From Favolaschia claudopus (Eukaryota > Basidiomycota > Agaricomycetes > Agaricales > Mycenaceae): DNA of 64,000 nt. The stretch covers positions 717,796-781,795 of the forward strand of contig JAWWNJ010000118.1 in assembly GCA_037176885.1 (NCBI GenBank), read 5' to 3'. Position 1 is the first letter of the stretch; every line of letters begins with the position of its first letter. Below, piece after piece: positions 32,076 through 42,701 of this stretch. Below the pieces are notes generated by a model. It searched no databases and was not told where the DNA came from. It saw only the letters and a program-made list of their open reading frames with translations. The translations under genes and the position numbers were made by a program.

Positions 32076-34606
32076 TCACTGATGTCTGGGGTCCATCTCG
32101 GGTCACCGGCATCAACCGGGAGCGCTATTATATCAGCTTCACAGATGGAGCTACACGGCGCACCATCCTCTACTTCATGAAATCACGCACAGAGGTCACC
32201 ACCCGCATGAAAGAATACGATGCATATATTTTCAACCAAACCGGCAAACATGTTAAAGCTTTTCATTGCGACAATGCTAAGGAATATATTTCCGAAGCAA
32301 CCCGCGCATATCTTCGCTCCCGAGGCATTCGCCTCGAGCTTACAGCACCCTATTCCCCGCAACAAAACGGTGTTGCGGAACGACTCAACCGCACATTAAT
32401 TGAGCATGCTCGAGCTATGCTCGCTGCTCATGATGTTCCGCTCTTCCTTTGGCCCGAGGCCGTCGCCTACGCCACATACCTTAAAAACCGGTCTCCCACG
32501 CGTGCTCTCGGCGACAAAACTACTCCGGACGAAGCCTTTTGGGGCAAGAAACCCGACGTCGCTGCCCTCCAGGAATTCGGTTCTCCTTGCGAGGTTCTGC
32601 AGCAAGGTCCTAGTGGTCCAAAAATCGGCACCAAAACCAAGTCTTGTATTTTCGTTGGACTTTCGGACGAATCCCGAGCGTGGAGATATTACAATCCCGC
32701 TAATCGGCAAGTTCTTACATTACGGAACATCACCTTCATCAATAATTCTCCATCTACCGACGCGCCTCCGCCTCAGCTCAAGGGGGAGAGCAATACATCT
32801 AATTCTTCGTCGAAACCACCCACAGTTGGGCCCGAGGCTCCAGCGCCCGCTCCCGCACCTCCTACATCCAATATTTCCACCCCGAGTACTCTTACTCCAC
32901 TTCCCTCTCGCTTCTCCACTCCCGATTCCACTCCTCGCAAAGCTCCGCGAGATATCAACAGCAGTATTTCCACCGACAATATTATTCTTGGGCCACGCAC
33001 TCGCAAATACGCGCACCCCGATAGTGCGAACATCGGCTACGCCCTTCCCGCGACCACGGATCCCATCTCAAATGATCCGCTGACAGTTGAAGAAGCGCAA
33101 TCACGGCCCGATTGGCCCGAATGGAAGAAGGCAATGGATGCCGAAATGGATCAGCTCCGCCAACTCGGCACATTCTCTTATTCTCCGCTTCCCCGCGACA
33201 GGACGGCAGTTGCCTCCAAGTGGGTTTTCCGCATCAAACGCGACGCTAACGGCATTATTATCCGCTACAAAGCCAGGCTCGTAGCCAAAGGCTTCTCCCA
33301 AATTCCCGGCATCGACTACGATGAAACCTTCGCTCCCGTTGTGCGAATGGAAACTATCCGTCTCCTCTTTTCCCTCGCCGCGCGCTATAACCTCGATATT
33401 CACGTCGTAGATCTGATTGGCGCTTACCTTAACGGCAAACTCGACGAGGAAATTTACATGCAACAGCCCAAACTTTACCACGATGGTACCACCAAAGTTT
33501 TGAAGCTAGACAAGGCAATTTATGGACTCAAACAGTCCGGCCGCGTCTGGAATATCGAACTCAACACCTCCTTCCTAGCTCATGGCTATATTCGACTTCT
33601 TTCCGACCAACGCGTCTATATTAAACGTAACGGTACGGACATCACCATCATTGCCGTCCATGTGGACGACATGACCATCCTCGCTTCCTCACCCTCTCTG
33701 ATGGCCGCCGCCGAGGCCGAACTCGAATCCATTAAGAAGCTCGGACCCATTCGCCAGCTTCTAGGCATGAAAATCACTCGAGATGCTGATGGTTCAATTT
33801 TTCTGAGCCAATCTCAGTATATTGCTAAAATTCTCGAGCAATTCAACATGCACCAGTCTACACCCGTCGCTACACCCATGGACTCCCACGTCAAACTCGC
33901 CAAAACTCCCGACGCGGAATCTTATCCCCAGGTTAAGGACGTTTACCAACAAATGGTCGGCCGCCTTATGTATTTGGCTGTATCCACACGTCCCGACATT
34001 TCTTTCGCCGTCCAAACACTTTCCCAATTCAATCTGAACCCCGGACCTTCCCATCTCACTGCCGTCAAGCGTGCTTATCGCTATCTTCGCGGCACCACCA
34101 CTCTCGGGATCAAGTTCAAATCAGGCGGACATTCCGTGATTGAACTCTTCTCGGACGCCGATTGGGCGAATTCACCCGACGACCGACGATCCGTTACCGG
34201 CTACCTATCCTCACTTGCAGGGGGAGTCGTAACTTGGAGTTCCAAGAAGCAACCCACCACCGCGCTTTCCTCCATGGAAGCCGAATACATGGCGCTTGCT
34301 TCTGCGACCCGCGAAGCCCTCTGGCTTCGTAGTATCCTCTCCGAACTTGTATTCCCATCCCCTCTTCCAACTCACATCTCTGTCGACAATCACGGAACAA
34401 TTTCCTTCGCGCAAAACTCCGGTTTTCACGCCCGTTCCAAGCATATTGATGTTCGACATCATTTCATTCGGGAGAGAATAACTTCTCGCGAAGTTTCAGT
34501 TTCCTACTGCCCAACCTCGGAAAACACCGCGGATTTATTCACCAAAGCTCTCGATAAATCCAAGCACGAATACTTCGTCTCTCGACTTGGTATGGTTCGC
34601 GCTTGA
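32072..34606 (+). pseudogene. Ty1/copia pol: integrase core, RT, RNase H (5' truncated)
   Basis: One long open frame. Integrase core: Asp in FTDVWGPS, Asp in FHCDNAKEYI, Glu in QQNGVAERLN. Then a Pro/Ser-rich linker, RT with TAVASKWVFRIKRDANG, catalytic Asp in VVDLIGAYLNG, VHVDDMTIL (the xxDD motif), and RNase H with Asp in LFSDADWANS, Glu in SSMEAEYMALA and the end block TADLFTKAL. Stop at 34604-34606. No frameshift was seen in pol, so the copy is young, but gag, protease and the integrase HHCC region are missing: the left end is a junction with DIRS-like gag. It ends at a 3' LTR. Confidence 0.9.
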
Positions 34607-34613
34607 GGGGGAG

Positions 34614-34838
34614 TGTTGTAATCTACGAGTCATCTCGTATATCTTCTACCATGTTCTCACACTTTCTATTTGACTCCATATACACGTCGACTCATCATCC
34701 GAGTCATTTATTTCTCTTCTACCTAGCTGTAGTGCATTCTAGAACAATATTCTGTACAGTATATAAGCTCGACTTTGAGTCCCCAAATATTATCTTACTT
34801 CTCTCTGAACTCGCTCTCAGTGTGATATTCACTTTACA
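34614..34838 (+). mobile_element. Copia 3' LTR (225 bp)
   Basis: It follows the polypurine tract GAGGGGGAG, starts TGTTGTAATCTACGAG and ends TTCACTTTACA. A TATATAA box is at 34760-34766. The base after it (34839) resumes the antisense dioxygenase reading, which fixes the edge. Confidence 0.85.
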
Positions 34839-36700
34839 ATTGAAGTGCGTGATATCGCAAGACGGGAACGCCAATACATCACCCATCTGCAAGTCAAAGC
34901 AAAACCCTGTCTCGATCTGCCCCAACTGCCCTCCTTGGAACCTATCGAGTGGAATGACAAAACACATGATCTTGCCACCGTCTCGATGAGCCCAGGTACA
35001 AGAGCTGACATTGAGCACAAAGCCAGTAAAGGGGTACGCGGGGGAAGAGCCTCCAAATGGTAAGGAGTCTGCGACAATCTTGATCTCGTCGTATTTCTCG
35101 GGCAGATAAGCCTTTAACTAACGTGGGGCTCTGTGAGCATGTAAAGCCAAGTAAAAGACTGTACTTACAGCGACGCGTATAAGGTCAAAGAAATCAGCAA
35201 AGGCTTCTGCGAGAAGTGCATACTCCTCATGATTGTCTCGAAGCTCCTTTGATTCCCTGGGCATGCGTTGCTCGATATTCACCTTCCCTCGGTCAGTTTT
35301 CTTCAAATGGTCCGGATGGACATCTGCGGACTGCCCTTTTCCTGGTTAAAATATGAGTCAAAGGTAAAGCTCTGATACGAAAGGACATTTACGCTTTCCC
35401 CGAAACGCGCATACCAGACGTAATGAACGGAAAGATAGCGAAAGAATGCAGCCTGTGAATTGTCGTCTTTGAGTTCACCAGGCATGACTGCATATATGTG
35501 TTCAAGCGCATGCACCAGCATCTGACGATACTCCTCGGGAACCTTGAACAGGAGGCCCATGAATTTGCCGTCGACATCTGGCAGATGCAGAGCTTGACTA
35601 CCAAAGATTCAATTTTGAGCAAAGCAGCAGTCAGAAGGTTTACCCATTCAGAATCTTTGAGTTGATTTCAATGTAATGCCCTGGTTTCGTCTCGCCCCCA
35701 CGATGTAGTTCAGCAACCTAGCAAAGTTAAGACTTTATGGGCTCACGTATTAGAAACACCAAACCTTTTCTTCAAAGTCTTCACAAGGAGGCGCTTGGCA
35801 AAAGCATGCCAACGAGCGAATGTTCGACGAGCCGTACCCTTCGAAAACTTCGTCGCCAGTTCATCCTGTGTCAAGGCTTTCTCTCCCCCTTGCACCCGTT
35901 TGCGCTGTAAACTAAAATCAAATTGTCAGCGTCTCGAAATGTAGTGCAGATGAACTCTACCAGTTTATACTCAATGCTAGCTGCACAAGGGTGACCATAT
36001 GAACCAGATCAACAACGTGAGCAGACCCCGATTGCTTTTGCAGCATGGAGACGAGTTCAGAGATATCGGCAGTAAAGACGGGCACGGCATGCTGTAGTAC
36101 GTCTGAACTCCTCAGTAGGTTTTCCAGAGATTGCCTTTTCGATATGCTAAAGATGTTAAAGAGCCCAGACAGCAGCCGCCCAGCCCGCAGTGTTATTGGT
36201 GCACACATCAACGTCTGTGGTCCACTGAATGTTACGTGGCCCTCGCCGCGCTGCTTTGCGGGATTGTTGTTGAGAGTTATTGTGCGACCGGGGTTGTGGT
36301 GATTGCAGTTGTTACAATCCAAGCTGTCGCATGGCATAGACCCTATGTCTGTGGATGCCCCCATACGCTCTCTATCTCCATGCCGACTGCAATCTGGCGT
36401 CCATAGATAGGCAGGTGGCCCCACTCCCCCGCTACCTCCATCCCCGCCACCTCCACCCCCCGCGAGAGAAACACTGTAGCCAAGAGACTGGGCGCAAGAA
36501 ATTGGAGCGTCTCACAGCCTCGATCATGAGATGAGGGTTAGTCAAGGTTCTGAGCGCGGCGGCGGCAAGCCTTTCAGAGCTAAAGGTCTCCTCTGAGTCG
36601 TCTTCCCCAGAACCCTCCCCTCCTTCATCCTCATCCTGAATATCGCCCCACAAACGTTGACGCCCGGAAGCGTCATGATCATATAACAACGGAGAGAGTA
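34839..36700 (-). pseudogene. TET/JBP-like 2OG-Fe(II) dioxygenase gene, truncated by copia LTR
   Basis: Spliced minus-strand gene. Supported exons, 5' to 3': ~36400-35961, 35911-35765, 35717-35644ish, 35597-35393, 35330-35169, 35117-34839, with GT-AG introns of 46-62 nt. Earlier exon material (ERLAAAALRTLTNPHLMIEA) lies to about 36700. Readable blocks: SDVLQHAVPVFTADISELVS, ARRTFARWHAFAKRLL, ETKPGHYIEINSKILNG, ALLAEAFADFFDLIRVALKA, SPAYPFTGFVLNVSSCTWAH. The iron-binding HxD is HRD in TWAHRDGGK; the distal His is in DITHFN, just before the LTR junction. The 2OG-binding basic residue would follow and is lost. The join between exons at 35718-35764 is off by one base, so a frameshift is possible. 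Such proteins oxidise 5-methylcytosine in known relatives; here that is inference. Confidence 0.65.
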
Positions 36701-36920
36701 CACGTGGGCGTGGGTGTGTCGGATTACCTTGCTTGTCAAGGTCTCTCCACCCTCATAATTAGCTAAGCAGCACATCTGATGTAACAAATTAGTCACCGCC
36801 AAAAATGTACTAGTCCCAAATCGGCCGAAGGCCGAATTTCTTTTTGTATATACCTCTCTTCGCCTGCAGAAAGACACTTTTCTACATCTACACTGTCTAT
36901 GATACGTCTGCCCGTCTTCC

Positions 36921-37118
36921 ATGGTCCGCAAACGAAAATACTTGTTGAGTGCGGCAGCCAGAGCGCGTGCTGGTCGACATCCTCGTGCCGAATCCTCGTC
37001 ACCGTCATCCGGCATGGCGACTCAGGATGCTCGATTACACGTCCGCAAGTTTAGTTCTAAGGTATACAAGTCTCACACACGTATCCCACAACGTGTCGCA
37101 GAGAGTTTTGACCAGTAG
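36921..37118 (+). pseudogene. Possible first exon: MVRKRK basic N-terminus
   Basis: ATG followed by MVRKRKYLLSAAARARAGR, then a serine-rich stretch. Short basic starts like this are common for transposon-linked nuclear proteins in mushrooms. It is followed at 37134 by a MITE fragment, so any gene is broken. It is divergent from the dioxygenase gene; a shadow frame cannot be ruled out. Confidence 0.3.
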
Positions 37119-37133
37119 GGACATATTCGGAGG

Positions 37134-37324
37134 GACAGTCCCAATTTGGGGGGTCAGAAGTTTTATAACTCGCTCAATTTTGTCGCTATAAAAATTCTGT
37201 CTTGCCAAAAGATTCCTTGCGTAAAACTGAGTGTTTTCCCAAGAGGAATAAAAAATCGGTGTTTTCCCGCCCGAGTAGTAACGGTTGTCACAAATTGGTG
37301 GTGACTAAGTGGAGGGCACCATAG
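37134..37324. mobile_element. TA-MITE family C, copy 2 (3' part)
   Basis: Shares AGTCCCAATTTGG, AAGAGGAATA, AGTAACGGTTGTCA and GGTGGTGACTAAGT, in the same order, with 18090-18286. It ends GGGCACCA-TA. The left end is missing. Confidence 0.75.
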
Positions 37325-37329
37325 AAGTC

Positions 37330-37612
37330 TGACCGGAAGACCAGTAGGGAACCGGGTTGCGCTGAGCACTAGCTGTAGGAGCGCAGGGTCGACAGGAGTC
37401 TGTCGAGGAGGGGAACGGGCACATACTGTACGTAAGGACAGCATGTGGCATGGGCCTCTACGGCAATAGGCCATGCACAGGGAACGGGGGGTCGGAAGGG
37501 GAAGATGTGACGAAGGGGGAAGTCTGGAGGGAGTAGCATTCCCAAGAAGGCTGAAGTGATGCAAGGAATAGCGGAGCGGGTCGGGGAAGCGGGGGGTTCC
37601 CCTGACACCCGC
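37330..37612 (-). mobile_element. Gypsy LTR fragment (TGTCAGGGGAACC family)
   Basis: The minus strand starts TGTCAGGGGAACCCC at 37612, as at 4517 and 42473. No adjoining gypsy coding sequence, so probably a solo or broken LTR. The left edge is unknown. Confidence 0.45.
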
Positions 37613-37668
37613 AAATGATCCTGATTGGGCGATTGATATATTATCCGCCGTTTGGAGGGGGGTGGATA

Positions 37669-37997
37669 GTGCTGCCGCGAGGCGAGGTCGAGGTACCTTG
37701 AGGTGATGGCCCATCAACCTTGAACCCACCTTGAGATGACGTCACCTCAGCGGTCCACCTCGAAATTCACTCTCTTCACTTCATTTTCATTCCCTGAGCC
37801 GCGAAAAAAGTTCAGCTAGCCTACAGTGGCCCACTCATGAGCACCTATCATGTTTATCTGGTGTTAACAACTGTTTTTAAATATTATTTCCGAAAACAGT
37901 CTCAAGGCGCCATCACCTCGACTACCATAAATATTAATGGCAACAGTTTAAGGCCAAGGTCACCTCACCTCCGAGGGCCTCCACCTCGCGGCAGCAC
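37669..37997. mobile_element. TA-MITE family E (329 bp)
   Basis: The inverted ends GTGCTGCCGCGAGG are perfect for 14 bp, then imperfect. TA at 37667-37668 and 37998-37999. The interior near both ends is rich in AGGTGA/ACCTCGA motifs. Confidence 0.85.
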
Positions 37998-37999
37998 TA

Positions 38000-39218
38000 G
38001 GGGTGGAGTTCGAGGTGCTGTGACGGAAACCTTGAGCGCCCAAGTCAGGTCCGCACTACTAAATGACAAGTGGATAATTACCGTTCGATTCACAGTGCCG
38101 CGACGAAAACCAGTTGTGACAGGCGGTCACAAGATCGTCCACTCATTAATTGTAAGCGCGGACCGCGGTGGGCGCTTATCTTATCTGAGTCAATCCGAGT
38201 CAAAGTCAAACATTGCATTGATGCATTGATCAAGTGTACTCAATTATAAGAAGACTAACATGATGTCAAATGGCACACAAGGACCACCCGGGCCGATGTT
38301 ACTTTTACCGCGCCAGGTTGTAATAAATGCCCATTTCGGCGTCATTTTCCGAAAATTTTCTTCGGCTGCCGCCGTTTTCGTCAGGATTCAGACCAGCCCT
38401 TCCCACCAAAACGGGTCGAAAAGTCAGGATTTTGAACAGCCCAAATCGTCAAAATTTCCGATTTCCGTCAGAATTTTCATCAGGCCTTTGGGGCCATTAT
38501 CATTGGCCCTTCCTGAGCTCGTTTCCTTTCGATTCCGATACATATCGGGGTCGTGGGAAAAGGTCGATAAATTTGTCGAGTTTGATTGTCCGGAGCTGTA
38601 GACAGAAATGTGGGTCGGAAGTCCGGTGGATACAGGGCAAAGGTGTATGGAAAATGAAGGTGAATGTCCCCAGAAAATCGTAGAGGCGTAGAATGAAAAG
38701 AGAGGCTCGGAGTATGAGAACGGCGCGGAAGCTCAGAGTACGCGTCGGGCTCAGAAATGCGAATTTGAAGGAGTATCTGACTTCTCTGTTGGAAAGGGTT
38801 CACTGGCGACTTGCCCTCGGGGAGGCACTCGTGTCACTCGTCGCGCCGGTCGTGGTGGTGAGGTAAAGGGAAATGAAGCCAGGAAAGGGAAGTTGACCTG
38901 CCGGCTATCTCACCCTTCCACACCGTAGCCATTAGCCACTCAATGGCTGCATTGCAAACAGGCTATTCTACACATTTTTCTTCCAGCTGGCGATAGCGCT
39001 CAATTTTGCAAGCGGTCGGAACAGGATTCATAGGACAATCACTTCCCTGGCACTTAATCGCACCCAAGCAGCGTCGCGTTTCCGTCCTTTCAGCCAATTC
39101 TTTGCACGGCTGTGTTTCCATAACCCAATTTGAAACTGTTCCGCTGTTAATGAGAATCTGAGATCACCGTCTGGCTAGCAATCCCAGGTGAACGGTCTTT
39201 CAGGAATAACCTCGGGGC
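38000..39218. other. No gene; contains a dispersed repeat at 38929-38962
   Basis: No recognisable ORF on either strand. 38929-38962 matches 3984-4020. The rest has no structure I can support. Confidence 0.4.
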
Positions 39219-39220
39219 TA

Positions 39221-39576
39221 CAGCCGTTTTGGAAACAATATACGGGTTTGGATCGAGTGGTGCTCATTCGTTTGTGCTTAGCTTTGTCTTGCTTTCCGTC
39301 ACCAGCACCACTTCAGCCGAATCTCAGTTTTGCTTTCGCCACCCAGAGAACGCCAGGAAAAAACAGGGGGTTAACAGAACTGAGTCAAGACTCAACTGCT
39401 ACTTGCCCAGAGCCATGACTTGCGGGCAAGGGCCAAAACAAGAGACCAGCGGCACTTGATGTGGTACGGCAACACCCCACAAAGTGGGGCTCCCGGCTTT
39501 GCCGATGACAGAATCGTCAACAAACGTAAGCGCAAATGAACGAGCACCACTCAATATATTGTTTCCAAAACGGCTG
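39221..39576. mobile_element. TA-MITE family A, copy 2 (356 bp)
   Basis: The same ends as copy 1 (CAGCCGTTTTGGAAACAATA), TA at 39219-39220 and 39577-39578. The right terminal repeat lacks about 10 bp that copy 1 has (the CAAAACCCGT part). The interior is closely similar. Confidence 0.9.
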
Positions 39577-39852
39577 TATGAGAAGGCGCTACGTTCGTTC
39601 GTACAAATGATCATCAGTAATGAGGAGCGAGATATGAAGCGATACAGTGGCGGCACCATCTGATGCCACCCCCCTTGTCCCAATCCTGTGTCCCAAATGT
39701 CAAACCCAACTCTATCGCCACGGGTGCATCGAGCGTCCGCGTCGCTGCGTAGATCTTGATCATTCTATATCATCGGTTATCGATATCGCTGCTCAAACTG
39801 CGTCCATCCCAAACTGAATACCATAACATCCCGAAGTTGGGATTCTCGCATC

Positions 39853-40195
39853 CTACAGAAGCTTCCTAGTGTACTTGAAGACATCCCGGGAGCCCATATA
39901 GTACGCCCTAGACTCGAGTTTGTGTAGGGCATGGTCCTGCTCGTTCTCCTCGACAAAACGGGAGCAGAACTCCTTGGTAAAGGCGTCCCAGGTGAGGAAG
40001 GGGAAAGGGGTTTTGGAGGACATGCGCTCAGCCCATTTTTGCGCAGAGTCTTTGGACATGAAGGACATGGTGAAACACACTGCCTTTTCCTCCGACATCT
40101 CTCCGCCTTCGACGAATGCTTAGGGAACAGTCCGAGCTGAGTGAAGGAAGGCCCGGCCAGCCGAGCGGTCGCCGTCAAAGACGAAAGGGGGGTTC
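39853..40195 (-). pseudogene. Ty3/gypsy gag, part 2
   Basis: The minus strand reads PPFVFDGDRSAGRAFLHS, then EEKAVCFTMSFMSKDSAQKW, FPFLTWDAFTKEFCSRFVEE and ESRAYYMGSRDVFKYT. This is the retrotransposon gag domain (capsid) of Ty3 elements. It is split from its N-terminal part (42077-42315) by the LINE copy: removal of 40196-42076 joins VLRPN to PPFVFDGD. Frame changes are needed near 40098. Confidence 0.75.
40192..40195. other. LINE copy 2 target duplication, left (GTTC)
   Basis: GTTC at 40192-40195 and 42073-42076. It is short, but the gag frame is restored on excision, which supports it. Confidence 0.6.
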
Positions 40196-42072
40196 ATCAG
40201 TTCGACCCTCCCACCATCATGTCCAAATCTAAAGACAAGAATAAGTTCCTCGCCGCCATCTCCACCGACTCTCGCCCACGCCCAACGACCCGCAAGACCA
40301 AGGCGGCCGCCGAGGCTGCCCAGCTCGCCGCTGTCTCCGCGGATAACTCCGCTGCCACGTCATCGACGACAACAGTCACCGCCGTCGCCCCAACGACCTC
40401 GCCGGTTCTTCCTCCCTCTCCAATCTCGCCAGTAGCAGTCGACCATCCTCCTGCGCCTTCGAAGCCCCTCCTGAGCGTGCTGGACGGACAGCGCAATCCA
40501 AACAGTTGCAGGCTGAAGCGTTGAGAGCAAAGAAGGAGTTTCTGTCAAGTTCCGGGTGCGTGTTGACGATACAGACTCCTTCGATGCACTTGCCGTGGTC
40601 TCTGAAGTGGCTCCACTCCTCTGGTGCTATCACCCAGGAGTTCTGGAAGGTTCTTAGTGCGATACAGGAACGGCTCGTCAACCACGTCACCATCGTCCGT
40701 GAGTCGGAGACGACCTCTTCCTTCAGCGCCCTCCTCCTCCAGACTGTCACACCGTCCCCTAAAGCAGCTTTCGGAGAAATCTGAGGCCCAGCACAAGGCA
40801 ATCACGTCGCTATCGAAGGAACTCGCCTCCATCAAAACCGAGAAGGCTCTTTCGTACGCAGCCGTCGCCGCCGCCGCTGCCAAGCCTCCCGCTCCCTCTG
40901 TCCCCAAGCCCAAGCCGCCCCCACTACCCTCCCCCAGCGACGAGCGCATCCTTGTCCGGTTCGACGGCGACGTACCTTCGCTATTCAATGCACCCTACTC
41001 GAAATAGTCGCCACTGTCAACAAACACCTCGTTTCCCTCTCCCTCCCCTCTGTACTCTATGCGACGAAGCAGAATGACAGCAGCATCTTCCTCGTTCCTG
41101 CATCGGCGGCCTGACACCCAAGTCCTCGATAAGGAGTGGTCCCGCTTGGGCCCGACTATCTTCCCTGGCAGTCGGATCGCCCCCGTTGCGCTGCACTCCC
41201 ACCTCCAGGTCAACGGCATCCTGTTTCGCGACGTTACAGACATGCGGGAGCTCAAGCGCGAGTTTGAATTGCGCAACCCGGACCTGGGTCCCGTCACGGG
41301 TCTGCCGACTTGGGTCAACCGTCCGCCGTCCGAAGCGCAGGCTGCTGCCATCTCTGCTAGTGGACGCAAGCCGAAGCTCGCTGGCTCGGTCTATTTTCTC
41401 CTCCAGTCCCGTGATAAAGTCGACCTCGCCCTTTCTCGTGGCCGCATCGTGCTTTGCTCAACAAGTCCCACTGTCGCTCGTGGATTCCCCCATCTAAGGA
41501 TCTCTCAGTGCTGGGGCTGTTACAAGTACGGTCATACGAAGGCTCGATGCAACGTCAAGCACCGTCCTGCGCTGTATGTGCCAAGCCTGTTGGCGACCAC
41601 TCACCAACGACGCCGTGTTCAGGGCCCGTCGCATGCCTCAACTGCGGCGGCAAGCATCGCGCTGATTCGTATTCGTGTCCTAAGCGCAAGGAGTTGCTGG
41701 TGACGCTCGCGGGGCGAATGAAGGATCTGCATGAGTCGTTGGATAAGTCTTCAATTCATCCCCTTCCGTTCATTCAACAACACGCTCATTAAATAATCTC
41801 TCTCTCCCTTTCGCGATCTTCGTTTCTGATTCACGCAACCCCATTATAGTACCTCACTCTCCTACATACACTAGTTCCTCATTCACACGTTCACGTCTCT
41901 CCTCGTCATACCATTTTCCTTACAAGATACCAAATTTCCATTTCCTTTCTGTTTACCACAATCGTCCCGTAACCTACCAGTGATCATGTAACCTTAACCT
42001 CCCCTCTTGTACTGCCGCATAGCCTCACTACTGGCCAGGTACGGCATATAATAGAACTTCAAGTCAAGTCAA
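40196..42072 (+). mobile_element. ORF1-only LINE derivative, copy 2 (near full length)
   Basis: 1877 bp: a short 5' UTR, ORF1 from ATG 40220, a 3' UTR of about 266 bp and a (TCAAG)n tail. The 3' UTR matches copy 1 (GCCAGGTACGGCATATAATA near the end). There is no ORF2. The distance from ORF1 stop to tail is nearly the same in both copies (about 265 bp), so loss of ORF2 predates both insertions. Confidence 0.8.
40220..41792 (+). pseudogene. LINE ORF1, frameshifted
   Basis: It starts MSKSKDKNKFLAAISTDSRP, then an Ala/Pro/Thr-rich region, SKQLQAEALRAKKEFL (helix), [71 protein letters not shown] and the knuckles CWGCYKYGHTKARC, CAVCAKPVGDHSPTTPC and CLNCGGKHRADSYSC, ending near IHPLPFIQQHAH. Frame changes are needed near 40510, 40610, 41005, 41100 and 41590. 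Copy 1 helps to place them. The layout (coil, RNA-binding-like fold, CCHC) fits LINE ORF1 proteins. Confidence 0.8.
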
Positions 42073-42076
42073 GTTC

Positions 42077-42315
42077 GGTCGAAGGACCGTTTTTGCTGCC
42101 GGTGTGAGGTTGGCAAAGAGTCCTGGACTCTCGGCCGGAGGCTCTGGAGAAGCGGCAGGGGTCGGAGCAGTAGTAGTCCAGCTAGAGCTTTCATGTACCT
42201 GTAGTCTATGACCGTGCTCATATGGTATATTATCTTCATTTAAGTTCGTTTGAATCGACATTAGCCAGCAACTAAACAAACATAACGTAGGGGGGTGGGG
42301 TCTAACCGACGTCAA
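42077..42315 (-). pseudogene. Ty3/gypsy gag, N-terminal part
   Basis: The minus frame reads TTTAPTPAASPEPPAESPGL and FANLTPAAKTVLRPN, a low-complexity gag leader that joins the capsid part at 40195. The presumed LTR is just upstream. Confidence 0.5.
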
Positions 42316-42319
42316 ACAC

Positions 42320-42473
42320 GTGAGTTGATGGGTGGGTCAGATCTCATCCAGAGATCTGACGCCTCTTGACATATTATTATGGCTTGGGAATTTGACAGGA
42401 AAGTGGGAAATCTGCAGGAGGCCTGCGTCATGGGTGGCTGCGCAGTGCCAAAAGAGGGAGTTCCCCTGACACA
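42320..42473 (-). mobile_element. Gypsy 5' LTR region (partial)
   Basis: The minus strand begins TGTCAGGGGAACTCCC at 42473, the third example of this start in the window. It lies upstream of gag in the same orientation. Exact right and left limits are uncertain; a palindrome CAGATCTCATCCAGAGATCTG lies within it at about 42338 (written here only as its centre and arms: CAGATCTC / GAGATCTG). Confidence 0.45.
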
Positions 42474-42502
42474 TCCGTCTATCTTGTAAAACAAAGCGAG
42501 GG

Positions 42503-42695
42503 ATGTCTGATGTCTCTCTACGTGCATTACATGTCCCATCCTCTGGTATCACACTTGTCTCAGTGCAACAAATGGCTAAACAGGGATACAATTGCATGTT
42601 CGAAGCAGATGTCTGCATTGTTCGAAACCCAAAAGGGCAAAGAATGATTGAAGCCAAGCATCGGAAGGGACTGTACCACATTGTCTATACTCCTT
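42503..42695 (+). pseudogene. Copia gag-pre-integrase fragment
   Basis: The frame reads LHVPSSGITLVSVQQMAKQG, FEADVCIVRNPKGQRMIEA and GLYHIVY, the segment between copia protease and the integrase HHCC. It then runs on in the same frame into a transposase fragment, an accidental fusion. Confidence 0.65.
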
Positions 42696-42701
42696 TGAGT
42701 G

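Noticed and set aside
36921..37015. The minus frame here as the N-terminus of the dioxygenase gene
   Set aside because: No splice path to the supported exons could be shown; the plus-strand MVRKRK reading is equally likely.
40545..40988. 147-codon minus frame
   Set aside because: It is the antisense shadow of LINE ORF1.
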